From the NCBI RefSeq assembly GCF_014489535.1, contig NZ_CP060783.1, positions 3,431,501 through 3,495,500 of the forward strand: a stretch of 64,000 nt of DNA, written 5' to 3'. The position numbers and the translations under genes were made by a program. Numbering within the stretch: position 1 is the first letter of the stretch; every line of letters begins with the position of its first letter. Under the pieces are notes generated by a model, which ran no database searches, was not told the DNA's origin, and saw nothing but the letters and a program-made list of their open reading frames with translations. The stretch is from Diaphorobacter aerolatus (GTDB lineage: Bacteria > Pseudomonadota > Gammaproteobacteria > Burkholderiales > Burkholderiaceae_C). Below, piece after piece: positions 50,941 to 60,840 of the stretch.

Positions 50941-52211
50941 TCACGGCGTCGCAGCGCAGTGCGGTGAAATTCCGGCCTTCAGTTCTCTTGCGCGCGCGAC
51001 GGTTTCAGGGTGCGTGCTGAGCAGGGAGAACATGGCTTCTTCCTTCTCGATGTCAGCCTCGCTTCGGGCGTCTGGGCCTCGCGGTTCGCGGCCCCGTCCG
51101 GGTTCGATGCGCTCGATGCCGGAGCATGCGGCGCGGTGGCCGTCGTGTCCTTCCTGTCCTTGTCTTTCTCTTCGCCGTCCTTGCCGCGCCGCGCGGCCAT
51201 GGCGAGCAGCAACTCGCCCATGGGCACGGTCGAAATCTCCGCGTTTTTGAGCAACGCAATGGCGAAGCAATCGGCTTCGCGCTCGTGGTTGCGCTGGTAG
51301 GCCAGGCCCGTGAGCAAGGTGCTGCCCGTGGAGATCAGGGCCGACACATCGCCGAGCGCGAGGCCGAGTCCGGTCTGCAGCACGCCTTGCTCGACCACCA
51401 TGCGCGTGGTGTGGCGGTGCGCGACGTGGCCGATTTCATGGGCGAGCACGCCGATGATGGCGTCGTCGCCAATCTGCTGGCTGCGTGCCGTGTCCACCAG
51501 GCCGTCGGTGACCACGATGGTGCCGCCAGGCAGCGCGAAGGCGTTCGCGCCCATGCCGCGCCTGAATTGCAGCGTGTATCGGGGCTCGTAGCCGTGGTAG
51601 CGCTTGAGTGAAGCGGGCGTCTTTGCAAGCAGCGAGTCGAATTGGTCACGCAATTGTTGCTGGCGTTCCTTGGATAGCTTGCTGGGCTTGAGCATGCCCT
51701 CGTCCATTTGCGCCATGGCCTCGGAGGACAGGGCCGACTCCCAGCTCAATGGCACCCATCGCGTGAGCTGCGCGGCGGCCCAGGGCGTACCGTATTTGTA
51801 GAACGCCACCATGCCGATGGCGGCGACGACAAACACGCCGACGAACATCGGCCAGCGGGTTTGCATGCGCTGCGCGATGCCGGGTCGGAAGTCGGCAGCC
51901 GCGAGGGCGTCCTGCCATTTCCCAGCCTCCAGGATCTCGAGGCTGCCGCCGTCCTTGAGGTCGATGATCAGCGTTTCCTGTGGGCGCCGCGTACTCCATG
52001 CTTCGGGCCACTCGATGGAGCGGTGCGCATAGCGGCGCGGCTTGTCGCCCGGCGATTGCAGCGGATGCACGAGCAGGTCGGGCCCGCCCTGGAGAGACGG
52101 CGAAAGACTCACGAGCACCTTGCGCGGCTGGCTGCTTTGTCCGTCGAACCAGTTCGCGCGGATCAACGCTGTCGTGGCGTTCGGTGGTGGGCTGCTGCGG
52201 GTCGACAACAT
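50941..52211 (-). pseudogene. M48-family zinc metalloprotease, membrane-anchored, frameshift near the 3' end
   Basis: The expected product is about 423 residues. Soluble N-terminus (1 to about 135), one membrane helix (WPMFVGVFVVAAIGMVAFYK), then a peptidase M48 domain with GANAFALPGGTIVVTDGLVD, the catalytic VLAHEIGHVAHRH (HExxH) and NHEREADCFAIALL (third ligand Glu). The tail is rich in Lys/Asp and Ala/Pro. A base is missing between about 51065 and 51100; restored, the end reads EADIEKEEAMFSLLSTHP and RARELKAGIS, stopping at 50941. The ATG at 52211 overlaps the DUF898 stop by one base, so the two are coupled. Probable role in envelope protein quality control. Confidence 0.85.
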
Positions 52212-53482
52212 CAGCCGATCAGATCCAGTCCGGCCGCATCTGCCAGCGCGTCTCCAAAGCCTTCCTTCTGGCCTTGTTCGAGCCGACCGGCGAGCTGCTC
52301 GACGCTGCCCTTCACGTACAGCGTGACCGATTCGAATTTCATCTGGTATTCGGCAACGCGCGCAAACGGACGGTAGAAACCGATCGTGAGGATGGTCAGC
52401 AGCATGTTCTTCAAGCGCAGCATCACGAACCTGCGCGTGGACAGCGTGCACTTGAAGCGCGCGATGGTGCTGATGCCGGTGTTGTTCCAGATGAGATGGA
52501 ACATGCGCGATTCACGGTAGGCGCGCGCCGGGCCGCTGGCCAGAAGAAGCAGGAACAGCATCAGCACCACGCCCAGGATGACCACCACGAAAAACATGAT
52601 GCCCGATCTGTCACCCAGGCCATGGCCGAGCAGGTACGCGCCACCGGCGACCGCAGAGATCAGCGCCAGTACCACCACGAGCGAGAGCGCAAACACCAGC
52701 ACGGTGCCAACCCAGATCTTCACGAAATCCATGTAGACCGGCTTCCAGCGGCTGATTTCGTTGCCGATGCGGGTGCGCAGCACCAGCAGGCTGCGGTAGT
52801 TGTATTCGATGCGGATGATGCACAGCACAGACAGAAACATGCCCAGCAGGAAGATGCCCACGATGCTCCAACCGGTGGCAGCTTCGATCCTGGGAAACTC
52901 CGGATGCGCGGTTTGGCCCTCCGTCACATCGGCCGTGCCGCCCGTGACGAGAAAGTCGACGCCGTAGAAGATGCCGATCCATACCAGCGCGAGTGCGAAC
53001 ACCGGCCAGCTCGCCTTGTAGATTTCCTTCCAGTTGGCGGTGAACATCAGGCGCAGGCCGCGCCAGCGCGTGTTGGAGAGCCGAAAGCGCATGGCACTCG
53101 CCCAGATGAACGGAGCGAGCGCGGCGCCGCACAGCAGGAACAACGCCACGGCGGTGTCCTGCCCGGTGCGCAGCGCAAGCTGGTAGGCGATGCTGAGCAG
53201 AAACACCACCAGAAAACCGAACACCATGCGGCGCTGTTGGGCGGTGAATTCGAGCGCGCTGCCCGCAAGCATCGAGTGGCCGTAGAAGTATTGGGCCGTG
53301 CGCCGCCGTGCGAACGGCGTGTAGAAGCCGAGGGTGACGATCGACAGTAGCACGTTGACGATCCAGACGCGAAAGTATTCACTGCCACGGCCCGTGAAGC
53401 GCAACGGATGCGCCCTGATTTTGTCGGGCGCGGAACCGCGCTCACGCTCCAGCCGGAGGTCGCGCTGACTGCTGGCATCCAT
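52211..53482 (-). CDS. DUF898 (YjgN-like) multi-pass membrane protein
   Basis: 423 residues. Family text: PLRFTGRGSEYFRVWIVNVLLSIVTLGFYTPFARRRTAQYFYGHS, repeated in the second half as RMFHLIWNN...RLKNMLLTILTIGFYRPFARVAEYQMKF. About six membrane segments. Function unknown; members are frequently encoded beside M48 proteases, as here. The stop overlaps the protease start by one base. The 121-base gap upstream (53483-53603) should hold the promoter for both genes. Confidence 0.9.
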   Translation of the reverse strand: MDASSQRDLRLERERGSAPDKIRAHPLRFTGRGSEYFRVWIVNVLLSIVTLGFYTPFARRRTAQYFYGHSMLAGSALEFTAQQRRMVFGFLVVFLLSIAYQLALRTGQDTAVALFLLCGAALAPFIWASAMRFRLSNTRWRGLRLMFTANWKEIYKASWPVFALALVWIGIFYGVDFLVTGGTADVTEGQTAHPEFPRIEAATGWSIVGIFLLGMFLSVLCIIRIEYNYRSLLVLRTRIGNEISRWKPVYMDFVKIWVGTVLVFALSLVVVLALISAVAGGAYLLGHGLGDRSGIMFFVVVILGVVLMLFLLLLASGPARAYRESRMFHLIWNNTGISTIARFKCTLSTRRFVMLRLKNMLLTILTIGFYRPFARVAEYQMKFESVTLYVKGSVEQLAGRLEQGQKEGFGDALADAAGLDLIG

Positions 53483-53603
53483 ACCCGTCTCCCTCTCATG
53501 AATGGTTTCAATGAGTATAGGGACTAAGGCCCAAGTTTTATCAAATTTTGATTACATTTGCTGGCAATTTGCGACAGCGTTGCGGAGAATGCCTTGCATT
53601 TGT

Positions 53604-54356
53604 TCAAAAACGTTCGCCGCGCCCGAGATACCGCCATTCGCCCTCGGGCAGCTTGGACAGCGGCACGCGGCCAATGCGGATGCGGCGCATGCCCACCATC
53701 TTGAGGCCCACCGAAGCGCACAGCGCGGCGATGGCATTCACGGCCGTGCCAGCCAGCGCAAACCGCAGGTGATTTTCACTTTGACGGCTGACCTTGGCGG
53801 GAGGCAGGGTGGTGGCAGCGCCGCCGCGCAGCGACGCCAGATCGGCACCAGCCACATCGCCACTGACTTCGACGATGCATTCATGCTCGAGCGTGGCCGC
53901 GTCTTCCACCAGGCGGCGTGCGATGTTGCGATCCTGCGTGAATACCGAGAGCCCGCTCGCCAGCCGATGTTGCAGCGGCGCGCAATCCTGTAAATGCTTG
54001 AAATGCCGACGCAGCACCCGCATGCGGCCGGCCTGTGGATCGGTGGCGCTGTGGGTGTGCAGGTCCAGCAGCTCCCACGGATCCCTGCATCCCGCAGGCT
54101 GATGCAGCAGCAAGGTGACGGGCGCAAGCTCCAGCAGGCTTGCATCGGCAGCAATCAGCACGCGCTGCTCGTCGCGCACACGCAGTCCGGGCTCTTCCTG
54201 CACCTCGCCATCGACGCTGACCCAGCCGCCCTCCACATACTGCTCGGCCACGCTGCGCGAGCAGCCCTTGAGCTGCATCACCCGTTTGGACAGGCGTTGC
54301 CCTTCCGATTCCTGCGGCGCGCTATCGCCGCTTGCTGCTTGCTGCTTGTCCGACAT
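53604..54356 (-). CDS. RsuA/RluB-type pseudouridine synthase relative lacking the catalytic Asp
   Basis: 250 residues from the ATG at 54356 (AAGG site 5 bases before it); earlier starts at 54368 and 54377 are possible. An S4 RNA-binding domain occupies about 20-75 (RLSKRVMQLKGCSRSVAEQYVEGGWVSVDGE). The synthase-like domain has LLLHQPAG and HRLASGLSVFT (130-140). In active enzymes the latter region reads GRLD..S.GLL..T with the catalytic Asp. Here Ala133 replaces it and two residues are missing. FRFALAGTAVNAI-type text and MVGMRRIRIGRVPL near the end fit the family. Probably an RNA-binding but inactive or altered enzyme. Confidence 0.8.
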   Translation of the reverse strand: MSDKQQAASGDSAPQESEGQRLSKRVMQLKGCSRSVAEQYVEGGWVSVDGEVQEEPGLRVRDEQRVLIAADASLLELAPVTLLLHQPAGCRDPWELLDLHTHSATDPQAGRMRVLRRHFKHLQDCAPLQHRLASGLSVFTQDRNIARRLVEDAATLEHECIVEVSGDVAGADLASLRGGAATTLPPAKVSRQSENHLRFALAGTAVNAIAALCASVGLKMVGMRRIRIGRVPLSKLPEGEWRYLGRGERF

Positions 54357-54424
54357 TCCAACCTTCATCGCCGACACTCAGGGTCAGCAATGCGCGATTA
54401 TCCCCATCATCGAATGCGCCGGCC

Positions 54425-56131
54425 CTAGTTCCCAGGCTCCATGCTGCGGATGCGATCCACGTGGGCCTGGAGCGAGCGCTGCGCCACGGGCCACATGCGC
54501 TCGGGCACGTCGTCATAGGCGATCTTGACCCAGTCGTCGAGATCGCCGCCGGGCAGTTGCTGCATGGCCTTGAGCACCTTGGCCTCGCGAGCGAGGCGGT
54601 GGGCGGTGAGCTTGGCAATCGCCTCACGCGGCTTCTCGATCACGTAGCCATGTGCGGGCGCGATGAATTCGGCATTGCATTCGACGCAGGCCGCATCGAG
54701 CTTGGCGAGGCTGTTCAGATAGTCGTCCATGTTGCCATCGGGCGGGCTGACCACGGTCGTGCTGCCATTGAGGATGTGGTCGCCCGAGAACAGCAGGCCA
54801 TCCTCGCGCAGCATCAGGCAGACGTGATTGGCGGCGTGGCCCGGCGTGTGGATGGCCTGTAGGGTGTGCGTGACTTCCCCATCGGGCGAAGGGCCCCTGA
54901 GCTGTACCTGTTCACCATCGGCCAGTTCGCGGTCGGGCGTGAACTGGCTGTGGGCCTGCGCGGTGGGGCGCGACGCCACACCGAGGATCGGCGGTTTCGG
55001 CTTGCCGTATTGCTCCACCCGTTCCTGCAGCGGCCTCGCGCCCGGCGAGTGGTCGGGGTGCGAGTGGGTGCAGACGATCTGGCGGATGTCCCCGCCCGCG
55101 GCACGCCAGAGCTTCTCCAGATGCTCGGGGTCGGCGGGACCGGGATCGATGGCGATGTAGCCGGTCGAGGGATCGCCCACCAGATAACTGTTCGTGCCCG
55201 GGCCGGTCATCACGCCCGGATTCGGCGCGGTCAGGCGCTGCACGTTCTTCAACAGCGGCACGGCGCGTTCGCTCTGCCAATCGAGCGGATGCAGGATCTG
55301 GCCGTCCGGCGTGACCAGGGCCAGCTCGCCGAACGAGTGTTCATGGTCCATGAAGCGCGTCTCGCGACCCTTGAGCAGCCCGCTTCTCGGGCAGCAGTTC
55401 CACAGCGGCTCTTCGTCCCTGGAGACCGCGTCCATCAAGGCCTGCACCGTCGCATACTGGTTCAGGTGTTCCAGCGTGCGGATGGTGGGAAAGATCATGA
55501 AGAACTTGCCTTCCGCGTGCTGCGCGAGCGCATTCGCCGGGCGCACCCAGACCGGCTCGAACTGTTCGGTCTCATCGGCCACCGGCTCCTGCCCCTCGGG
55601 CATGCGCCGCACCAGAAACGGCACCGAAAAGCGCTTGGGCGAGGTGCGGTCGGCCGTCCAGTGCGCGAGCAGGTGCATGTCGTCACCCGCCAGTCGCAGG
55701 CCGCGCGCGGCGCATTGGGCCACAAAGGGCTGATGGCGGTCGATCGCGGCAATGTCGGCGGCATCGGCAAAGCGCCCGTCGTCGGCATGTCGCGCCAGCA
55801 GAATGCCCAGTTCCTCGAAGGTCTCGCGGATCCCGGCCACGGCCTCGGTCACGCGCTCGGCGGTTTGCGTGGGCCGGTGGTCGGTCTGAGCGTGGGATTC
55901 GGGGCTGGCGTCGGCGGCATCGATTCCGCCGCCGGGAAACACGTAGGCTCCCGGCAGAAAGCTCGCGGTGGGCGAGCGACGGGTCATCAGCACCTCGAGC
56001 ACGGTGCCGCCGTTGTCGGTCGGCGCGTCGCGCATCAGCAGCACGGTGGCGGCAGGGCGCGTCTTGACGGGCTCGCGATGGGCATGGAGTTGTTGGTTCG
56101 GGCGGGGCATGAACGCATTATGTGCATCCAT
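54425..56131 (-). CDS. Nudix hydrolase - metallo-beta-lactamase fusion protein
   Basis: About 568 residues. The first about 270 form a Nudix domain: AATVLLMRDA, VLMTRRSPTASFLPGAYVFPGGGID and VAGIRETFEELGILLARH, a Nudix box with an insertion of about 20 residues as in the NUDT19-like group. The second half is a metallo-beta-lactamase fold of LACTB2 type: PGVMTGPGTNSYLVG, THSHPDHSPGARPL (HxHxDH near 355), HTPGHAANHVCL, LFSGDHILNG and IAPAHGYVIEKP. Both active sites look complete. The start may be 56131 or 56110; neither has a clear ribosome site. Divergent from dapF. Substrates unknown; CoA or nucleotide-like pyrophosphates are possible for the Nudix half. Confidence 0.88.
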   Translation of the reverse strand: MDAHNAFMPRPNQQLHAHREPVKTRPAATVLLMRDAPTDNGGTVLEVLMTRRSPTASFLPGAYVFPGGGIDAADASPESHAQTDHRPTQTAERVTEAVAGIRETFEELGILLARHADDGRFADAADIAAIDRHQPFVAQCAARGLRLAGDDMHLLAHWTADRTSPKRFSVPFLVRRMPEGQEPVADETEQFEPVWVRPANALAQHAEGKFFMIFPTIRTLEHLNQYATVQALMDAVSRDEEPLWNCCPRSGLLKGRETRFMDHEHSFGELALVTPDGQILHPLDWQSERAVPLLKNVQRLTAPNPGVMTGPGTNSYLVGDPSTGYIAIDPGPADPEHLEKLWRAAGGDIRQIVCTHSHPDHSPGARPLQERVEQYGKPKPPILGVASRPTAQAHSQFTPDRELADGEQVQLRGPSPDGEVTHTLQAIHTPGHAANHVCLMLREDGLLFSGDHILNGSTTVVSPPDGNMDDYLNSLAKLDAACVECNAEFIAPAHGYVIEKPREAIAKLTAHRLAREAKVLKAMQQLPGGDLDDWVKIAYDDVPERMWPVAQRSLQAHVDRIRSMEPGN

Positions 56132-56237
56132 GCCAACTTCTGCTGGCACGCATGCGACGCGTGCGCGCGCCACCGGCTACAGCTTATTACGGGCCGGGTT
56201 GTGCGCAGACCGGCGTGGGGACGGATAATTGCGGGAT

Positions 56238-57128
56238 ATGCCCAAGCAGATCCGCTTCACCAAGATGCAAGGCGCGGGAAACGATTTCGTCGTGCTTGAC
56301 GAGACCTCCCACCGCCATGGCCTGACTGCCGAACAGTACCGGTTCATCGCTGATCGCCATTTCGGCATCGGCGCCGACCAGATACTGACCGTGCGCGCGG
56401 CGCCATCGCCCGAGGTCGATTTCGAATACCTGATCCATAACGCGGACGGCGGCGAGGTCGAACAGTGCGGCAACGGCGCGCGCTGCTTTGCGCGCTTTGT
56501 GCACGACAAGGGTCTGACCCGCAAGGACACGATCCGCGTGCAGACCATGAAGGGCGTGATCACGCCCCAACTCATGCCCGATGGCCGCGTCACCGTGGAC
56601 ATGGGCCGACCGCGTTTCGAGCCCGACGAGATTCCGTTCAATGCCGAGAACCTGCACGCCCTGAAGGGCCCGACGGATGCCAGGCGCTGGCAGGTGCCGG
56701 TGGACTATCCGGCCGGTTCGCACGGCAGCGTGCTGCTGACCGTGGTCTCCATGGGCAATCCGCATGCCGTGCAGTTGGTGGACGACGTGGGCAATGCACC
56801 CGTCAACGAACTCGGGCGACTGATCGAAATCCATGAGCGCTTTCCCGAGCGCGTGAACGCCGGCTTCATGCAGATCGTCAGCCGCGACGAGATCAAGCTG
56901 CGGGTGTTCGAGCGCGGCGTCGGCGAAACGCTGGCCTGCGGCACGGGCGCATGCGCGGCCGTGGTTGCCGGCATCCATCTCGGCCTGCTCGACCTGCGGG
57001 TCGACGTCCACACCCTGGGCGGCCGACTCACGATTGCGTGGTCCGGCGACCCGCGAGATTCCGTATTCATGACCGGGCCGGCCACCACCGTGTTCGAAGG
57101 TCAGATTGAAATTCCAGACAAGCTATGA
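56238..57128 (+). CDS. dapF: Diaminopimelate epimerase
   Basis: 296 residues. It interconverts LL- and meso-diaminopimelate for lysine and peptidoglycan. The paired catalytic cysteines are in EQCGNGARC (Cys77) and [10 protein letters not shown] (Cys234). Other motifs: [32 protein letters not shown] and VSMGNPHAV. The ATG at 56238 starts the conserved reading; a TTG at 56229 is less likely. The stop overlaps the DUF484 start by four bases. The order dapF, DUF484, xerC follows that of Enterobacteria (dapF-yigA-xerC). Confidence 0.96.
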   Translation: MPKQIRFTKMQGAGNDFVVLDETSHRHGLTAEQYRFIADRHFGIGADQILTVRAAPSPEVDFEYLIHNADGGEVEQCGNGARCFARFVHDKGLTRKDTIRVQTMKGVITPQLMPDGRVTVDMGRPRFEPDEIPFNAENLHALKGPTDARRWQVPVDYPAGSHGSVLLTVVSMGNPHAVQLVDDVGNAPVNELGRLIEIHERFPERVNAGFMQIVSRDEIKLRVFERGVGETLACGTGACAAVVAGIHLGLLDLRVDVHTLGGRLTIAWSGDPRDSVFMTGPATTVFEGQIEIPDKL

Positions 57129-57829
57129 CGACTACCTCCATCCCCACGAGTTCCAACGTGCCACCGATCACCGAAGACGACATCGCCGAATTTCTGGTGA
57201 ACACACCGGATTTCTTCGAACGCCACGCCGAAGTGCTTGCCAGCGTCACCATTACAAGTCCCCATGGCCACCGTGCCGTGAGCCTGCACGAGCGCCAGGC
57301 CGAGATGCTGCGCGAGAAGATCAAGGGCCTGGAACAGCGCGTCATGGAGATGGTGCGCCACAGCGGCGAGAACACCTCCATCAGCGACAGAACGCACGAG
57401 TGGGCACGCCGCATGCTCGCGGTGAAGGAGCCGATTCGCCTGCCCGATGCCGTTGAAGAAGGCATGCGCGAGCTGTTCGACGTGCCCCAGGTCGCCCTGC
57501 GCGTCTGGGGCGTGAGCGCGGTCTATGGCGGGGAGACGTTTGCGCAGGGCGTCAGCGACGACGCGCGCGCATTCGCTTCGTCGCTGACCAGCCCGTTCTG
57601 TGGCGCGAACATGGGGTTCGAGCCCACGCAATGGCTGCCGGAGGCCGGCCAGGTGCAGTCGCTCGCACTGCTGCCGCTGCGTGACGGCAACATCGACAGC
57701 ACCGAGCCCGCGTTCGGCCTGCTGGTGCTGGGGTCGCAGGACGCCTCGCGTTTCGACGCGGCCATGGGCACCGACCTGCTGACACGCATGGCCGAGCTGG
57801 CGAGTTCGGCGCTGTCCCGTCTGCGCTGA
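57125..57829 (+). CDS. DUF484 protein (YigA-like)
   Basis: 234 residues. An N-terminal helical part has [24 protein letters not shown] and [26 protein letters not shown] (probable coiled coil, about 55-85). A GAF-like C-terminal domain ends [35 protein letters not shown]. Family usually encoded between dapF and xerC, as here. The exact role is unknown. Overlaps dapF by four bases; 13 bases to xerC. Confidence 0.9.
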   Translation: MTTTSIPTSSNVPPITEDDIAEFLVNTPDFFERHAEVLASVTITSPHGHRAVSLHERQAEMLREKIKGLEQRVMEMVRHSGENTSISDRTHEWARRMLAVKEPIRLPDAVEEGMRELFDVPQVALRVWGVSAVYGGETFAQGVSDDARAFASSLTSPFCGANMGFEPTQWLPEAGQVQSLALLPLRDGNIDSTEPAFGLLVLGSQDASRFDAAMGTDLLTRMAELASSALSRLR

Positions 57830-57842
57830 TTTCTCCCAGCCG

Positions 57843-58867
57843 ATGGCTCGCCAGACCTCTGCACGTGCGAAGCAGCCGTCTGCGGTGCGTGGCGATGCGG
57901 CGTTGGAGCAGGCGGTCCTGCCGCCCGAGGCGCTTCGCTATCTCGAATTCGTGCGCGTGCAAAAGCGCCTTGCCGCGCGAACCCACACGCTGTACACGCT
58001 CGATCTCCAAAGACTTGCGCAGTTCGCGGCGGATGTCGGCCTGCCGATGCTCGCGCTGCAGAACGCGCACATTCGCCGCTTCGTCGTCCAGATGCATGGC
58101 GCGGGGCGCTCGGGGCGCGGCATTGCGCTGATTCTTTCGGGCTGGCGTGGCTTCTTCACCTGGGCCGCGCAGCAGGGGCTCGTCCCGCACAACCCGGTGC
58201 AGGACGTGCGCGCCCCAAGTCGCCCAAGCCGCTGCCCAAGGCGCTTGGCGTGGACGATGCGGTGCGCCTTGCAGAGTTCGAGCAATCCAGCGCCGACCCG
58301 TGGCTGGAGGCGCGCGACGCGGCCATGGTCGAGCTGCTCTACGGCTGCGGCCTGCGCGTCGGTGAACTGGTGGGACTGGACGTGATTGCCACCACCGCAG
58401 CGCACGACGAGGGGCGCGGCTGGCTCGACATGCAGGCGGGCGAAGCGCATGTGTTCGGCAAGGGCTCCAAGCGCCGCAGCGTTCCCATGGGCGCGCCTGC
58501 GGTCGCGGCGGTGCGGGCCTGGCTCGACGTGCGTGCCCAGCCGTTTGGCGGCGGCCAGTCGCCGCGCCTTGACGCCGCGCTGTTCGTGGGGCGACGCGGC
58601 GCGCGCCTGACTGCGCAATCCGTGTGGCTGCGCCTGCGCGAACGCAGCCAGATCGCGGGACTCACCACGCCCGTTCATCCCCACATGCTGCGCCATTCGT
58701 TCGCAAGCCATCTGCTGCAGTCGAGCGGCGATCTGCGCGCGGTGCAGGAACTGCTGGGACACGCCAACATCACCACCACCCAGGTCTACACGCGGCTGGA
58801 CTACCAGCACCTTGCGCAGGTCTACGACGCGGCGCATCCGCGTGCCAAGCGCAAGAGCGAGGATTGA
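57843..58867 (+). pseudogene. xerC: Tyrosine recombinase XerC, one frameshift
   Basis: The expected product is about 341 residues. The N-terminal SAM-like core-binding domain (about 30-140) ends SGWRGFFTWAAQQGLVPHNPVQD. The catalytic domain holds YGCGLRVGELVGLD (first Arg), FGKGSKRRSVPMG (Lys), HPHMLRHSFASHLL (His-x-x-Arg), LLGHANITTTQVYT (His and the nucleophile Tyr) and LDYQHLAQVYD. A C is missing from the CCCC at 58213-58216; restored, the text reads VRAPKSPKPLPKALGVDDA. With XerD it resolves chromosome dimers at dif. Loss would be costly, so a sequence error is likely. Confidence 0.94.
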
Positions 58868-58876
58868 CCCGGTCGC

Positions 58877-60151
58877 TCAAGCCACGTAGCGCCCGAGCAC
58901 CAGTGATGCGTTCACGCCGCCGAAGCCGAACCCATTGAGCAAGGCATGCTGGATGGCCAGTGGCCTGGCGCGCAGGGCCACGAGATCGAGGCCGTCGGCC
59001 AGGGCATCGGGATGCTCCAGATTCAGGATCGGCGGCGCGATCTGGTCCCGCAATGCGAGGACGGTGAAGATGGTCGCCACGGCACCTGCGGCGCCCAGCA
59101 TGTGACCCACGGCGGATTTCGGTGCGCTGATGGCCGGGCCGCTGCCGCTCGTTCCGAAAATCTGCCGAATGGCCGCGAGTTCGCCTCGATCACCGACCTG
59201 CGTCGACGTGGCATGTGCCGCGACGTACTGCACGGCCTGTGGCGCAATGCCGGCCTGCGCGAGTGCGATGCGCATGGCTTCGGCGGCGCCCGAGCCGTCC
59301 TCGGGCCCCGAGGTGATGTGGTGCGCGTCCGCCGACGTTCCATAGCCCAGCACTTCCGCCAACGGTTGCGCGCCGCGCGCCTGCGCGTGTTCCAGCGACT
59401 CAAGCACCAGCATGCCCGCGCCTTCTCCCATCACAAAGCCGTCGCGTGCCGCATCGAAGGGGCGGGATGCCCTGGTGGGCTCGTCGTTGAAGTGGGTGGA
59501 CAGTGCGTTCGCTGCCGCAAAGCTGCCGATGCTCACACGGTCTATCGTCGCCTCGCTGCCACCACAGATCGCGATGTCGGCTTCGCCGCTCTGAATGAGC
59601 CGCGCCGCGTCCCCGAGCGCCTGAACGCTGGCGGCACAGGCCGTGACCGGCGCGCCGATGGGTCCCTTGAAACCATGCCGGATCGAGACGTGACCGGCCG
59701 CGAGATTCACCAGAAACGCCGGAACCGTGAATGGCGACAAGCGCTGCGGCCCCTTGGCGTCGGTGGTCCGCACGGCCTCGGAGACCGTGGTGAAGCCGCC
59801 CACGCCCGATCCGATCACCGTTGCGGTTCGCCGCTGATCAGCGAGCGTCCCGGGCGTCCATCGGGCCTGAGCAATGGCCTGCCCGGCGGCGCCCAGCGCG
59901 AGGGCGATGAAACGATCCATGCGGCGCAGTTCCTTGGCGGACACCACCGCATTCGCGTCCCAACCCCCGAGAGGATCTTCGTCGATGTCGCGCACGCGCG
60001 CGGCGATTGCGACGCCCGTGCCGTCGCCGATTCCGGCGGGCAGGGCGGACACGCCGGATTCCCCCGCAAGCAGGCGTTGCCAGGCCAATTCCACATCGCA
60101 ACCCAGAGGCGATACCAATCCCATTCCGGTAATGACAATTCGCTTGCGCAT
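58877..60151 (-). CDS. 3-oxoacyl-[ACP] synthase (KAS II/FabF-like)
   Basis: 424 residues. Thiolase-fold condensing enzyme: VVITGMGLVSPLG at the start, nucleophile in VTACAASVQALGDAARLI (Cys172), catalytic histidines in AAHATSTQVGD (His313) and KSAVGHMLGAAGAV (Lys345, His350), and a glycine-rich end GFGFGGVNASLVLGRY. The first His motif usually reads AHGTST; here AHATST, so the pocket differs somewhat. It is probably a second FabF serving a special pathway, since it stands alone without fabD/fabG/acpP and faces a TetR regulator across 67 bases. Confidence 0.9.
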   Translation of the reverse strand: MRKRIVITGMGLVSPLGCDVELAWQRLLAGESGVSALPAGIGDGTGVAIAARVRDIDEDPLGGWDANAVVSAKELRRMDRFIALALGAAGQAIAQARWTPGTLADQRRTATVIGSGVGGFTTVSEAVRTTDAKGPQRLSPFTVPAFLVNLAAGHVSIRHGFKGPIGAPVTACAASVQALGDAARLIQSGEADIAICGGSEATIDRVSIGSFAAANALSTHFNDEPTRASRPFDAARDGFVMGEGAGMLVLESLEHAQARGAQPLAEVLGYGTSADAHHITSGPEDGSGAAEAMRIALAQAGIAPQAVQYVAAHATSTQVGDRGELAAIRQIFGTSGSGPAISAPKSAVGHMLGAAGAVATIFTVLALRDQIAPPILNLEHPDALADGLDLVALRARPLAIQHALLNGFGFGGVNASLVLGRYVA

Positions 60152-60169
60152 CTTGTGACCTCGTTATTG

Positions 60170-60213
60170 ATGATTGTCATAATCATAAAATAATTTAGAT
60201 GACGAATATCATC
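60170..60213. promoter_or_regulatory. Candidate operator pair between the FabF-like gene and the TetR gene
   Basis: Two inverted repeats in the 67-base A/T-rich divergent region: ATGAT-N7-ATCAT (60170-60186; its core ATGA-TTG-TCAT is perfect) and GATGA-N6-TCATC (60198-60213). TetR regulators commonly bind such sites in the gap to a divergent target. Binding is not proven. Confidence 0.45.
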
Positions 60214-60218
60214 AAAAA

Positions 60219-60803
60219 ATGAAAGTCAGCAGAATCCAGTCCGCGAAAAACCGCTCAGGCATTGTCGAAGCGGCCGCGCGCCTCTATCGCGAAAAGGGTC
60301 TGCATGGCGTGGGCGTAGCTGAAATCACGCAGGAGGCCGGGTTGACCCACGGCGGCCTGTACCGTCATTTCGATTCGAAGGATGCGCTCGCGCGCGAGGC
60401 GTGCATTCGCGCGTTTGACTGGAAGATCACTTCGCAGGATGCGGAGCAAGGAGCGAATGCCGACGCGAGATTGCAAGCGCTGGTGCATGACTATCTTTCA
60501 ACGCGTCACCGCGACAACCCGGGCGACGGATGTCCCGTAGCGGCGCTGGCGATGGACGCGGCCCGGGCGGGACCGCCAATGTCTGAAGTCTTTGCAGAAG
60601 GCATCGAGCGCAACATCCAGCGCTTTGCTCAAGCGGCCAGCAACGGCTCGCACGCGGCGGGCGCGACCGAACGGGCCGACACGATACACATGTTGGCGAG
60701 CATGGTGGGCGCGATGGTGCTGGCGCGTGCAACGGCGGCGGCAAACCCGGCGCTGTCGGAAGAAATTCTCGCTACGCTTCGACAACGGCTGGCAGCAGTC
60801 TGA
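60219..60803 (+). CDS. TetR-family transcriptional regulator
   Basis: 194 residues. N-terminal helix-turn-helix: IVEAAARLYREKGLHGVGVAEITQEAGLTHGGLYRHFDSKDALAREA (about 14-61). The ligand-binding domain includes GDGCPVAALAMDAARAG and a C-terminal dimer helix. Start at ATG 60219 close behind the second inverted repeat. It most likely represses itself and the divergent FabF-like gene; the ligand is unknown, possibly an acyl thioester or a related compound. Confidence 0.93.
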   Translation: MKVSRIQSAKNRSGIVEAAARLYREKGLHGVGVAEITQEAGLTHGGLYRHFDSKDALAREACIRAFDWKITSQDAEQGANADARLQALVHDYLSTRHRDNPGDGCPVAALAMDAARAGPPMSEVFAEGIERNIQRFAQAASNGSHAAGATERADTIHMLASMVGAMVLARATAAANPALSEEILATLRQRLAAV

Positions 60804-60840
60804 GCCATCCCGACACCGCCATTCTGAAAGGACCTTCGCC

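Noticed and set aside
57843..58867. A phage or integron integrase with attachment sites
   Set aside because: Sequence and the dapF-DUF484 neighbours identify the housekeeping XerC; no flanking direct repeats or cargo genes were seen.
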